15,027 bases of DNA from JADLHS01 sp964539515. GTDB taxonomy: Bacteria > Verrucomicrobiota > Verrucomicrobiia > Limisphaerales > JADLHS01. Positions 1 to 8,873 of the stretch are shown here, one piece after another. The stretch lies in NCBI GenBank assembly GCA_964539515.1, contig CAZIJO010000148.1, forward strand, positions 1 to 15,027, read 5' to 3'. The position numbers and the translations under genes are program-made. Within the stretch, counting starts at the first letter, position 1. Each line of letters starts with the position of its first letter. A model generated the notes under the pieces. It did not search any database, was not told the origin of the DNA, and saw nothing but the letters and a program-made list of their open reading frames with translations.

Positions 1-431
1 CCAACCGCATCCGCACGAACATCCGCCGCCTCGAAGGCGCGCTCATCCGCGTCGTGTCCTACGCCTCGCTCACCGGCAAGCCGATGAGCATCGAGGTCGC
101 CGAGAACCTCCTGCGCGACGTGCTGCACGAGGAAAGCCGCTTCACCCTCAGCATCGAGGTCATCCAGAAGCGCGTCGCCGAGCACTTCGACCTGCGCATC
201 GCCGACATGACCAGCAAGCGCCGGCCCGAGAACATCGCCTTCCCGCGCCAGATCGCCATGTTCCTCTCCCGGCAGATGACCGAGAATTCCTTGAGCGCCA
301 TCGGCGAAGCGTTTGGCGGCCGTGATCATGGCACCGTGTTGCATGCCTGCCGGCTCGTTAAGGATCGCATGGAAGTGGATGCCAACGTCCGACAGGTGGT
401 TCTCTACCTCGAGAAGCAGCTGATGCGGTAA
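1..431 (+). CDS. dnaA: Chromosomal replication initiator DnaA, C-terminal part (5' truncated)
   Basis: This is the 3' end of dnaA. Codon phase starts at base 3, giving 142 residues before the TAA stop. DnaA is the AAA+ initiator that binds DnaA boxes at oriC and melts the duplex. The first visible residues (NIRRLEGALIRVVSYASLTG) are the end of the AAA+ domain and its lid helices. The rest is domain IV, the helix-turn-helix DNA-binding domain: SKRRPENIAFPRQIAMFLSR followed by the family signature GGRDHGTVLHACRLV. The conserved Asp-His of the signature is present; Gly replaces the more usual Thr in DHTTV. The reading frame is open to the left edge, so the AAA+ core, including Walker A and B, lies outside the window. 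The next gene is glnD rather than dnaN. No TTATCCACA-type box was seen in the 205 bases downstream. Confidence 0.96.
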   Translation, partial: NRIRTNIRRLEGALIRVVSYASLTGKPMSIEVAENLLRDVLHEESRFTLSIEVIQKRVAEHFDLRIADMTSKRRPENIAFPRQIAMFLSRQMTENSLSAIGEAFGGRDHGTVLHACRLVKDRMEVDANVRQVVLYLEKQLMR

Positions 432-493
432 TTCCTTCCCCAAGTTCGGCCGGGACTACATCGCGAAACGGCTGGAAACCGGCTTCCGGGAGT

Positions 494-509
494 CCAAACC
501 GTGGTTTGG
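494..509. repeat. 16-bp perfect palindrome between dnaA and glnD
   Basis: The sequence CCAAACCGTGGTTTGG is a perfect inverted repeat: 7-bp arms around a central GT. It lies 63 bases after the dnaA stop in otherwise unremarkable DNA. There is no downstream T-run, so it does not look like a Rho-independent terminator. It could be an operator half-site pair or chance. I see no DnaA box or other origin signal in this 205-base gap. Confidence 0.35.
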
Positions 510-636
510 CCGGAGATCAAGGCCGGAATTGGAGACCGCAAGGTTGAAGGAAATTCCGCCGAGCTGGCAGCCGGGCTGATTCATGGATTCCCACCCTTGC
601 CGTTTGTATCCGCCGTTCGCTTGATTCCCACTCCCT

Positions 637-3465
637 TTGGCCGCAACCTCTTCCCCTGTGCAGGATTTGCTAAAAAAAATTGAGGCGGCGGCGGCGGAGC
701 GACTGTCCCTGCCACCCGACCGCCTCGCCAGCCAGGAGTTGCCGCGATTTCGCGCCTTCATCAAACAGGTGATGCATCGCGTCAAACTCGCCCACCAGAA
801 CGGCGGCGGCGGCCTGGAAGTCTGCCGGGCGCGGTCGGCGGCCATTGACTGCGTCATCCGGGCATTATGGGCCGCCACGGTGAACGCGCTCTCCGCCCAG
901 GCGCGGAAGGAATTTCCCCCCATCGCCGTCGTCGCCCTCGGCGGCTATGGCCGCGGCGAGCTCAACCCGCACAGTGACATCGACCTGCTGTTCCTGCACG
1001 AGGGCCAGGTCGCCGGGCACGCAAAACCACTGCCGATTCTGGACAAAATCCTGAATGGCGTCTGGCTCACCCTGTTTGACCTCGGCCTCAAACCCGGCCA
1101 CGCGGTCCGTTCCATCGCCGAATGCGTCAGCGCCGCCAACGACAAGGATGACGCCCGCCGGATCGAAACCCGCACTTCGCTGATCGAAGCGCGATTGATC
1201 GTCGGGGACGAAAAGCTTTTCGCGAAGTTCCAGAAAACGGTCCTGGCCAAATGCGTTGCGGGTTATGAGGACAAATACATTGCCGCACGCCTCGAAGATC
1301 AAGCCACCCGCCGCGCCAAATTCGGCAACTCGGCCTGCATGCAGGAACCGAACCTGAAGAACGGCTGCGGGGGCCTGCGCGATTTCCAGAACCTGCTCTG
1401 GATGGCCTTCTTCAAATACCGCACGCGCTCGCTCGCCGAGCTGCAACAGCACGGGCTGGTCATGCCCCGCGAGCGCAAGCAACTGGAAGCCGCCTACGAT
1501 TATCTCCTGCGGGTGCGCACGGAGTTGCATTACCAGATTCCCCGCCCCTCGGATGCGCTGACCAAGAATCTCCAGCCCGCCGTGGCCTCGGCGCTGGGTT
1601 ACGCTGACCGTTCGCCGAGCAGGCGCATCGAGAAATTCATGCGGGACGTTTACACGCACGCGCGCAACGTGCTGATCATCACGCGGACGCTGGAGCAGCG
1701 GATGGCGTTCATCAAGACGCCGCCGCCACGTCTGTCGCTGCGCCGGCTGCTGCCGCGCGCGCGCGAAGCAGTGGCCGAACCCGTGGACGGCTTCAAGTTC
1801 ATCAACGGTGAAATCCACGCCACCTCCAACCGCGTCTTTCGCGATCAGCCGCGCCGGCTCATGCGCGTGTTTCTTCATGCGCAACAGCGCGGCCTGCGGC
1901 TGCACCCCGACCTGGCGCAACTCATCCGCCAGCAGCTCGCGCTCGTGGACCGGGATTTCCTCCGCGATGAACATGTCGCGGAGTCATTTCTGGCCATTCT
2001 CCATCAGCGCGGCAACGTCTCGCCCATCCTGCGGGCGATGCACGAGGTGGACCTCCTCGGGAAATACATCCCGGAGTTCGGCAAACTGACGTGCCTGGTG
2101 CAACACGAGTTCTACCACCAATACGCGGCCGACGAACACACGCTGGTTTGTCTGGAACAACTGGATCGCATCTGGGAGGCGAAGGCGGCGCCGTATCAAA
2201 GCTACGCCACCCTCTTCAAGGAAATCGAGCGCCCCCACATCCTCTACCTCGCCTTGCTGCTGCATGACACCGGCAAGCCCGATGGCCATGGGAATCATTC
2301 CACTGTGGGGGCGAAGCTCGCGGCCCGGGTCGGCCGCCGCCTGGGACTGGATAGCGCGGCCCTGTTCGCGCTTGGCCAGCTCATCGAGCATCATTTGCTC
2401 ATGGCGGTCATTTCGCAACGCCACGATCTGGATGACCCTTCGGTCATCCGCAATTTCGCCCGGCAGGTCGAAACCCCCGAGACGCTTGGTCTCCTGACGC
2501 TCCTCACCTTTGTGGATGCGCAGGCCACCAGCGACAAACTCTGGAACAGTTTCAAGGATTTGTTGCTCTGGCAACTGCACCAGCGCGCCGCGCCGCTGCT
2601 CACCGGGGGCACGGAATTCGTCCGCGCTGAGGAAAAACAGCGGGAAATCTTGCTGGCCGAAGTTCGTGCCCTGCTGCCGTCTGCCATCCCGGACGAGGAA
2701 CTGGCGGGGCACTTTGCCGCGTTGCCGCCCCGGTATTTTCAGATTCACTCCGCGCGCGAAATCCAGGACGACGTGCTCCTTGTCCGCCGGTTCATGCGCC
2801 GGCAGATCGTCGAGGACCAGCAACCACTCGCGCCGGTGGCGAACCTGCACAACGAGCCCGACCGGGGCTACAGTGTTGTGCGGGTCTGCACCTGGGACCG
2901 GGCGGGACTGTTCAGCAAGATGGCGGGCGCGCTCAGCGCGGTGGGGCTGAATATTCTCAGCGCGCAGATTTTCACCCGCAGCGACGGGGTGGCGCTGGAC
3001 AAGTTTTTCGTTACCGACGCGTTCACCGGCAAACTGGCCACCGGGGAACAGCGCGAACAGTTCGAGCGGGTCTTGACGGAAGTATTAACCGACGACTCGG
3101 TGAATCTGGCGGCGTTGATCGCGCGCCAGCGGATTTCCCACCCCCTCTACCAGGCGTACAGCGGGGAACAGATACCCACGCAAATCGTTTTCGACAATGC
3201 CGCCGCCGACACCCGCACGTTTGTTCAGATCGAGACGGAGGATCGCATCGGTCTGCTCTACACCCTCGCCCGCACGTTGACGGACATGGAACTCGACATC
3301 TCCACCGCCCGCATCTGCACGGAAAAGGGGGCCGCGATCGACAGCTTCTACGTCCGCGAACGGGATGGTGGAAAAATCCTTTCCGTCGAACGGCAGAAAG
3401 CCATCGAACGCCGGTTGCAGCATGCCATCAACACGCTCGGAACGGCGGGCGGCACCCAACGCTGA
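637..3465 (+). CDS. glnD: Bifunctional PII uridylyltransferase / uridylyl-removing enzyme GlnD
   Basis: GlnD senses glutamine and uridylylates or deuridylylates PII signalling proteins (GlnB/GlnK), which control glutamine synthetase and nitrogen assimilation; it is cytoplasmic. Domains seen in order: the nucleotidyltransferase motif GGYGRGELNPHSDIDL at residues 102-117 with its paired Asp residues; the GlnD linker region; an HD phosphohydrolase domain with HD at 543-544 inside LLLHDTGKPDGHGNHS; and two C-terminal ACT domains (about 747-820, WDRAGLFSKMAGALS, and about 861-935, EDRIGLLYTLARTL) that bind glutamine. At 942 residues it is within the family's usual length. The start is uncertain. 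An in-frame stop at 622-624 limits it, there is no ATG, and the choices are TTG 637 or GTG 658, neither with a clear Shine-Dalgarno sequence. It ends 44 bases from the convergent gene at 3510-4733. No PII gene is in view. Confidence 0.95.
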   Translation: MAATSSPVQDLLKKIEAAAAERLSLPPDRLASQELPRFRAFIKQVMHRVKLAHQNGGGGLEVCRARSAAIDCVIRALWAATVNALSAQARKEFPPIAVVALGGYGRGELNPHSDIDLLFLHEGQVAGHAKPLPILDKILNGVWLTLFDLGLKPGHAVRSIAECVSAANDKDDARRIETRTSLIEARLIVGDEKLFAKFQKTVLAKCVAGYEDKYIAARLEDQATRRAKFGNSACMQEPNLKNGCGGLRDFQNLLWMAFFKYRTRSLAELQQHGLVMPRERKQLEAAYDYLLRVRTELHYQIPRPSDALTKNLQPAVASALGYADRSPSRRIEKFMRDVYTHARNVLIITRTLEQRMAFIKTPPPRLSLRRLLPRAREAVAEPVDGFKFINGEIHATSNRVFRDQPRRLMRVFLHAQQRGLRLHPDLAQLIRQQLALVDRDFLRDEHVAESFLAILHQRGNVSPILRAMHEVDLLGKYIPEFGKLTCLVQHEFYHQYAADEHTLVCLEQLDRIWEAKAAPYQSYATLFKEIERPHILYLALLLHDTGKPDGHGNHSTVGAKLAARVGRRLGLDSAALFALGQLIEHHLLMAVISQRHDLDDPSVIRNFARQVETPETLGLLTLLTFVDAQATSDKLWNSFKDLLLWQLHQRAAPLLTGGTEFVRAEEKQREILLAEVRALLPSAIPDEELAGHFAALPPRYFQIHSAREIQDDVLLVRRFMRRQIVEDQQPLAPVANLHNEPDRGYSVVRVCTWDRAGLFSKMAGALSAVGLNILSAQIFTRSDGVALDKFFVTDAFTGKLATGEQREQFERVLTEVLTDDSVNLAALIARQRISHPLYQAYSGEQIPTQIVFDNAAADTRTFVQIETEDRIGLLYTLARTLTDMELDISTARICTEKGAAIDSFYVRERDGGKILSVERQKAIERRLQHAINTLGTAGGTQR

Positions 3466-3509
3466 ATTTCGGAGCCCGGCGCGGGTAACGTCATGGACGC
3501 AGCGGGCCC

Positions 3510-4733
3510 TCAGCGTCCGGCGCCGGCAGCCGTGGGCGGGCCGGGGATATAAATGCTTTCGTAGCCGGGCAGCGTCGGGATCAAGCGGTCGCACGCGAAG
3601 CCCCACATGTCCCAGTGGCCGTCAATGTAGTTGCCGTTGGTTGGCAGCGGGCAGGCTTGCGTGTAGAGATACCATTTGCCCTCGATCTGGTACAGCGCCG
3701 GGGTGGCAACGTGGTAAATCGTGTCGTCGCGATACACTCCCTCCCATTTTGTCTGAAGCATTGAATCGACGTCGGTCTGCACCCAGCCGGTGGCGGGATG
3801 CTTGCTCACCGCGATGACGGGCCGCCAGCGTTTCCCCGCCGCAATGCCGACCTCCATCGCGAGGATGTACGTGTCGCCGATCTTGGAGACTTGATGCCAT
3901 TCGTAATAGGCGCCGGGCGTGGATCGGAAAATCTGGCCCATGCCGCGTGGATCCTTTTCGTTGAAGTGGCGCGTCCAGGTTTTTCCATCCCGCGAGGTCG
4001 CGAGCCGGAGACCGGGGAGGATTCCGTTTTTGCCACGGTAGGAATAATACAGGAACCAGTCCCACCGCTGGTCCTTTGCATTCCATTCGCGCCACACCGC
4101 CGCCTGCGAGGCCATGTCCTCCAAATACGGCTCAGCCGGCTCGGGCGCGAGCACTGGTTGCGACCCGACGCGCTGGATGGCTGCGGGCGTGATGGAGGAA
4201 TATCCGTCGTCCCCCGCCGGGCAGATGGCCAAACCGATGCGGTCCTGAATCGAACCGGTGGTGCCGGAATAATAGATGTAGTAAGCGTCCGCTTCCGGGA
4301 GGTAAAGCACGGCATCGAGCCGGATACTCCCGGAATCCCAACCCTTTTTCCCGGGACTGAACACCGGATTGTGCTCGTCCTGATGCCACGTAAACGGGTC
4401 TGACTTCCGCGCCCAGGCTTTGCCGACAAAGCACAGGTTTCGGTTCGTCGCAGGCACGCCCGAGTAAAACATCACGAGGCGAGCCGGGTCTTTCGGATTG
4501 GGGAGGATGCACGGCTCCTGCACCTGCTGCGACTGCCAGGCCGAGTTCGTGCGGTTGATGATGACTTCCCCGCGAATAAGGTTCGTCGAGACCCCCGTGT
4601 CGGCGGCAAAGATCCGGCAGTCCCGGGCAGTCAACAGCAAGGCGGCGCCGAGGACGAGCCGGAAGTTTGCCCCCCTCCCGGTCGAAAATCGAAAAGGGAT
4701 TGATCCGGAACGATTCCGACGTGCCAGGTTCAC
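3510..4733 (-). CDS. Secreted glycosidase-like protein, probable five-bladed beta-propeller
   Basis: The 407-residue product appears exported. A basic N-terminus (MNLARRNRSG...) is followed by a hydrophobic stretch LVLGAALLLTA at about 26-36, with probable cleavage near residue 44 (FAA-DTG). The mature part resembles the propeller fold shared by GH32, GH43 and GH130 enzymes. Blade-like motifs recur: QEPCILPNP...RLVMFYSG at 72-92, FTWHQDEHNPVF at about 114-125, DSGSIRLDAVLY...YYIYYSG at 133-157, WDWFLYYSYRG, LRLATSRDGKTWTRH, YILAMEVGIA, and ALYQIEGKWYLYTQAC near the C-terminus. Aspartates and a Glu suitable for catalysis exist, but I cannot assign the catalytic set, so substrate and even activity are inference. 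It starts with GTG, supported by a GGAG ten bases upstream on the minus strand. It is divergent from the PD40 propeller gene. An alternative is a non-catalytic carbohydrate-binding propeller. Confidence 0.65.
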   Translation of the reverse strand: MNLARRNRSGSIPFRFSTGRGANFRLVLGAALLLTARDCRIFAADTGVSTNLIRGEVIINRTNSAWQSQQVQEPCILPNPKDPARLVMFYSGVPATNRNLCFVGKAWARKSDPFTWHQDEHNPVFSPGKKGWDSGSIRLDAVLYLPEADAYYIYYSGTTGSIQDRIGLAICPAGDDGYSSITPAAIQRVGSQPVLAPEPAEPYLEDMASQAAVWREWNAKDQRWDWFLYYSYRGKNGILPGLRLATSRDGKTWTRHFNEKDPRGMGQIFRSTPGAYYEWHQVSKIGDTYILAMEVGIAAGKRWRPVIAVSKHPATGWVQTDVDSMLQTKWEGVYRDDTIYHVATPALYQIEGKWYLYTQACPLPTNGNYIDGHWDMWGFACDRLIPTLPGYESIYIPGPPTAAGAGR

Positions 4734-4929
4734 GGCAAAATTTCTCCAGATTTCATCGCGGCAGCAACTTCAATTTTTTGGCGAGCAATTAGAGGGTCGT
4801 CAGCTATTTGGCTTCGCCGGTCACGTTCGGAACTCGCTTCCGGAAAAGGCCTCTTGGGAGGAGTCAGTATCCGCTTGCTTATCCTGACCAAGGGTGCTGG
4901 AATCGCCGCAAGAGCTTGGGAAGCAAACC
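4734..4929. promoter_or_regulatory. Divergent intergenic region between the two secreted propeller genes
   Basis: These 196 bases separate two oppositely transcribed genes and must hold both promoters. The left part (about 4735-4810) is AT-richer than its surroundings, with AAAATTTC and AATTTTTT runs. I could not pick a convincing -35/-10 pair. A GGAG on the minus strand serves the GTG at 4733, and a purine-rich GGGAAG serves the ATG at 4930 on the plus strand. Confidence 0.4.
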
Positions 4930-7900
4930 ATGAACGCGATGAGTCGCAAGACTGGTGGGTGGGTGATGCTGGTTGGGATTCTGCTTTCAATCGCAGTACC
5001 GGCCCAGGCCGGATTGATTCAGCCGGTCTCCCTCCTCGGCCCCAACCAAGCGCCACCTGCCGGCGGCAATGGCGATTCCGACCTGCCGCTCCTGAGTCCG
5101 GACGGGCGCTACGTCATCTTTTCCAGTACGGCCAACAATCTCGTATTGCTCAGCAACGCCGCGCCGATCCCAATGCGGGTGCCCGCCCGGTTCAATGTCT
5201 TCCTGCGCGACCGGACCAGCCAGACCACCTCCCTCATCAGTCTCAACCTCAACGGCACCGCCGGCGGCGATGGCGATTCCTTTCCCGTCGCCATCTCGAC
5301 CAATGGCCAGTTGGCGCTTTTTGAAAGCAGCGCCAGCGACCTCATCGCTGGCGACACCAACAAGGTGGCGGACGTTTTCGTCCGTGACCTGGCCGGCGGT
5401 ACGACGTTGCTCGTCAGCATCAACACCAACGGTCTTCCCGCCAACGGGGCCTCGCGCAGCGCCGTCATGACTCCGGATGGGCGCTTTGTTGCATTCGTCA
5501 GCGAAGCCAGCGACTTGGTGCCCAACGACACGAACCGCATCGCGGATGTCTTCGTCCGCGACCTGCAAACATTGGCCACGACGCTCGTCAGCACCGGCGC
5601 CCTGTCCACCAATCCCGCCGCCCTCGTGCCGGTCAGCAGTTCCGAGGCGCCGCAGATCACGCCGGACGGCCGCTGGGTCGCCTTCTCCAGCACCGCGACC
5701 AATGTGGTAAGTGGCGTACGGACGGTCGGCGACATCTACGTGCGCGACGTGATCGCCGGGACCACGACTTGGGCCAGCAGCGGCATGCGCACGAATTTGC
5801 AATCCGTGGCGGGCAAGACCAACGGCATTTGTTACAATCTCGCTCTCAGTGCCGACGGAAAGATTGTCGCCTACCAGGCCAGCCAGACACCGCTGCCCAC
5901 CACGAACAATTCCGGGCACATACTGCGATACAGCCTTGATACCGGCATCACCGAACTGATTCATACCAACGCACCTACTTCAATTCCCACCGCCGAGGAA
6001 ACCCGCAATCTGGACATCACTCCCGACGGACGGCTGGTGGCGTTTGTCGCAAACACCAATGGCGTGTTGGGCGCCACCACGTGCATCCAGGCCTGGGATG
6101 CGGCCACGGGCCTGACCATGCTGGCAAGCGGTGATCTCGCCGAGGCGGTGCGCACGAACTCCATTTCCACTCGTCCCGTTATCGATCCCAGCGGGAGGTA
6201 TGTCGCGTTTCTTTCCAGCGCCACCAATCTGACCTCCAATGCCATTCCCGGCACCTGGCACATTTACTTGCGCGATCAAACGGCGGCCACAACCACATTG
6301 GTGGATGCCGACACGAACAACGCCGGTTCGCCGGTGGCCTTCCCCGCCGTCCCGAGCCTGAGCGCTGACGCGCGTTTCGCTGCCTTCGCGTGCCCCGACG
6401 GCGGGCTGGTTTCCAATGACAACAATCACTACCAGGATGTGTTCGTCCGTGACCTGGCTGCGGGCACGAATGAATTAATTTCCGTCCGCCATCCATCACT
6501 TGCCTCGGCCACGCCCAACAACTTCAGCGTGCTCCCGGCGTTCTCAGCCAGCGCGGACGGTCGTTATATCGCGTATGCCAGCGAAGCGGAAAATTTTGTC
6601 CCCGGCGATACCAATGGGTTCCGCGATGTGTACATTCGCGATTTGGCCGGCAATACCAATCGATTGGTGAGCGCGGATCCGGGTGATGTAAGTGGCAATG
6701 GTCTCTCCGCTGAACCGGCCATCAGCGGCGATGGCCGCTACGTTGCGTTCACCAGCAGCGCCACCAACCTCGTTGCAGGCGACATCAACCAGGTGACGGA
6801 TGTTTTCGCGCGCGATCTCCAGACCGGTTCGATGGTCCTGGTGAGCCTGAAATTCAACGGCAGTGGGCCGGGAAACAAAGCCTCCTCCTCACCCGCGCTG
6901 AGTGCCGATGGACGCTGGCTGTTGTTCCGCAGTCAGGCCACCGATCTCGCCAGCGGTACCTTCACGGGCACCGAAAACCTCTTTCTTCGCGATTTGCAGT
7001 TGGGTACCAACCAGGCACTAACAACCGCCGGCGTGGTTGCGGCCGCCATGACACCGGACGGTCGCTTCGTCGCGTTCTTCGGAAGCATCCCCGGTGTCGC
7101 GGCGCGGCTCTACGTTTGGGATTCCACGTTGACCGCCCGGGTGTTCACCAACACGACCACCGGAATCACCGGGGTCGCCATCAGTCCCGACGGCAGCCGC
7201 CTGGCCTACAGCACCGCCAGTGAATTGCGCCTCGCGGACCTTGGCGCCCAGACGAACTGGCTGGTGAGCGCCATCACCACCAGTTCGCGACCCCTGCCCC
7301 GGTTCAACGCCGACGGCAACTGGCTCGCCTACTCCCGCAACGTTTCCGGCTCGAACCAGGTTTTCCTTTACGACATCCCGGGCCGGACGGAACTGCTCGT
7401 CAGCCATGCGATGAACTCAGCGGCCGGAGGGGGCGGCCACTCGGATTCGCCGGACCTGAGCCCCGATGGCCGCTTTGTTTCATTCCGCACACTGGCGACC
7501 AATATCGTGACCGGCGCCAGCGGCATCACGCGACAAATCATCCTTTTCGACCGGCAGACCGGATCCAACACCTTGGTGAGCGCCAGCCGATTCACTGGTG
7601 GCCCGGCGGATGACCATTCGATGCGCGCGAGCTTCAGTGCTGACGGACAGACATTGTTAATCCAATCGTGGGCGTCCGACCTGACGGCTGGCGACTTCAA
7701 CCACAGCGGCGATGTCTTCGCCCATACCATTTTCACGGCGATGATCCTGCCGGCAACCACGCCGGGGCAAGGCCCCTGGCTAGGTTGGCCTTTTGTTCCG
7801 GGCAACAACTACGGCGTGCAATTCAAGAACAGCCTCGCCGATCCCCTCTGGCAGGACTTGCCCGGCAGCAGCACGAACATTGGGGTCAAGGTTTGGCTTC

Positions 7901-7953
7901 AGGACATGACGCCGGCCAGCCCGGAAAGGTTTTATCGCGTCATCTCTTTCTAA
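4930..7953 (+). CDS. Large secreted PD40/TolB-like beta-propeller protein
   Basis: The 1007-residue product starts with a clear signal peptide (basic MNAMSRK, hydrophobic GGWVMLVGILLSIAV, cleavage at AQA-G). This favours ATG 4930 over an in-frame GTG at 4894; GGGAAG lies upstream. The body is about 16 PD40 (WD40-like) repeats of the form [LIM]-[ST]-[PA]-DGR-[YFW]-[VL]-[AV]-F, starting near residues 55, 121, 180, 243, 306, 363, 418, 477, 540, 598, 657, 707, 751, 792, 843 and 902. Many are followed by a second recurring element, GDTNxxxDVFVRDL, whose D-x-N-x-x-x-D spacing could bind calcium (inference). The last 70 residues (NYGVQFKNSLADPLW...ERFYRVISF) form a C-terminal module I associate with secreted Verrucomicrobiota proteins. 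The repeat count suggests two or three stacked propellers. The role is unknown; protein or glycan binding at the cell surface is plausible. Two prepilin-like genes follow, the first after only 21 bases. Confidence 0.88.
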   Translation: MNAMSRKTGGWVMLVGILLSIAVPAQAGLIQPVSLLGPNQAPPAGGNGDSDLPLLSPDGRYVIFSSTANNLVLLSNAAPIPMRVPARFNVFLRDRTSQTTSLISLNLNGTAGGDGDSFPVAISTNGQLALFESSASDLIAGDTNKVADVFVRDLAGGTTLLVSINTNGLPANGASRSAVMTPDGRFVAFVSEASDLVPNDTNRIADVFVRDLQTLATTLVSTGALSTNPAALVPVSSSEAPQITPDGRWVAFSSTATNVVSGVRTVGDIYVRDVIAGTTTWASSGMRTNLQSVAGKTNGICYNLALSADGKIVAYQASQTPLPTTNNSGHILRYSLDTGITELIHTNAPTSIPTAEETRNLDITPDGRLVAFVANTNGVLGATTCIQAWDAATGLTMLASGDLAEAVRTNSISTRPVIDPSGRYVAFLSSATNLTSNAIPGTWHIYLRDQTAATTTLVDADTNNAGSPVAFPAVPSLSADARFAAFACPDGGLVSNDNNHYQDVFVRDLAAGTNELISVRHPSLASATPNNFSVLPAFSASADGRYIAYASEAENFVPGDTNGFRDVYIRDLAGNTNRLVSADPGDVSGNGLSAEPAISGDGRYVAFTSSATNLVAGDINQVTDVFARDLQTGSMVLVSLKFNGSGPGNKASSSPALSADGRWLLFRSQATDLASGTFTGTENLFLRDLQLGTNQALTTAGVVAAAMTPDGRFVAFFGSIPGVAARLYVWDSTLTARVFTNTTTGITGVAISPDGSRLAYSTASELRLADLGAQTNWLVSAITTSSRPLPRFNADGNWLAYSRNVSGSNQVFLYDIPGRTELLVSHAMNSAAGGGGHSDSPDLSPDGRFVSFRTLATNIVTGASGITRQIILFDRQTGSNTLVSASRFTGGPADDHSMRASFSADGQTLLIQSWASDLTAGDFNHSGDVFAHTIFTAMILPATTPGQGPWLGWPFVPGNNYGVQFKNSLADPLWQDLPGSSTNIGVKVWLQDMTPASPERFYRVISF

Positions 7954-7974
7954 ATCTCGCAACTCCACTCGCTA

Positions 7975-8853
7975 ATGAATCCTCCAACTCGATCTCGTCG
8001 CGGTGAAAGTTGCTGGTTCGGCGGACCCACAGAACGCACGATTGTTTCAGGGCCTGCTGCTTTCACGCTAATGGAACTGTTGGTTATTCTGGCGGTGATG
8101 GCGCTCGGGGCGATGTTACTGGTCCCGGCCCTAGCTCGCACGCAGCTGGACTCCCGCGCCGCCCGCTGCCTCAACAACCACCTCCAGTTGTGCCGCGCTT
8201 GGCTGATGTACGCCACCGAAAACAACGATGAACTGGCGACCAGCATGCATGGTGGCTTCAGTTCCTCATCCCCGCCGACCTGGGCCCGCGGGTGGTTGGA
8301 CTGGACTCAAAGCGTGGACAATACCAACGCAATTTACCTGAGCGATCCGCGGTACTCGATCTTGGCGCTGTATTGCGGCAAAGACGCTCGCGTGTTTAAG
8401 TGCCCTGCTGACTATTACCTTAGCCCGGTTCAGCGCGCCCGGGGGTGGACAGAACGCGTTCGCAGCATTTCGCAAAACCTCTTTGCATCAAACGGCAATG
8501 TCGAATCTGGGCCGACGGACCCTGCTTATGTGCATGTAACCAAGTTAACCGGGCTGCTGCGTCCCAAGCCAGCTGAGACCTGGATAACAATTGATGAACA
8601 TCCCGACAGCATCAACGATGGTGCCTTTTTCGCACCGCCTGCCACGTATTGGAATGACGTGCCGGCCAACTACCACGATGGCGGGGTCAGCGTCGCTTTT
8701 GCGGACGGTCATGTGGAGATGCACCGTTGGCAATCCAGCGTGCTTAGGTCACCGGTGACATTCCAGAATTTCAGCGGGCTATTCACGGTAACGAACGATC
8801 CGGATCTCCTTTGGCTCCGTTACCGCACGCCGCGAAAACCGGGCGCCAACTGA
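7975..8853 (+). CDS. Prepilin-type N-terminal methylation protein with H-x9-DG motif (copy 1)
   Basis: The 292-residue product has a class III (prepilin) leader. After a 29-residue basic leader comes AFTLMELLVILAVMALGAM: predicted prepilin-peptidase cleavage before Phe30, the obligatory Glu at +5 (E34), and a hydrophobic helix to about residue 51. The residue at -1 is Ala where Gly is usual. A single KCPAD cysteine motif sits mid-protein. The C-terminal region has His234 and Asp244-Gly245 in YHDGGVSVAFADGH, the H-x9-DG hallmark of the pseudopilin-like families expanded in Verrucomicrobiota and Planctomycetota. The product is probably an inner-membrane or pseudopilus-associated surface protein; its exact role is unknown. 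ATG 7975 is 21 bases after the propeller stop, with no strong Shine-Dalgarno sequence, which suggests co-transcription. It is closely related to the next gene. Confidence 0.88.
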   Translation: MNPPTRSRRGESCWFGGPTERTIVSGPAAFTLMELLVILAVMALGAMLLVPALARTQLDSRAARCLNNHLQLCRAWLMYATENNDELATSMHGGFSSSSPPTWARGWLDWTQSVDNTNAIYLSDPRYSILALYCGKDARVFKCPADYYLSPVQRARGWTERVRSISQNLFASNGNVESGPTDPAYVHVTKLTGLLRPKPAETWITIDEHPDSINDGAFFAPPATYWNDVPANYHDGGVSVAFADGHVEMHRWQSSVLRSPVTFQNFSGLFTVTNDPDLLWLRYRTPRKPGAN

Positions 8854-8873
8854 CGCCACCGTTTCACTCCCAG

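Noticed and set aside
501..683. A short plus-strand open reading frame between dnaA and glnD
   Set aside because: It overlaps the start of glnD in another frame, has no ribosome-binding site and shows no recognisable sequence.
865..1974. A long open reading frame antisense to glnD
   Set aside because: Strong GC bias at third positions creates long antisense frames. The sense strand encodes an unmistakable GlnD, and the antisense product has no recognisable domain or start signal.
4987..5964. A long open reading frame antisense to the PD40 propeller
   Set aside because: It mirrors the propeller repeats (Gly/Val/Ala-rich, no coherent motifs), and the sense strand has a clear signal peptide and repeats.
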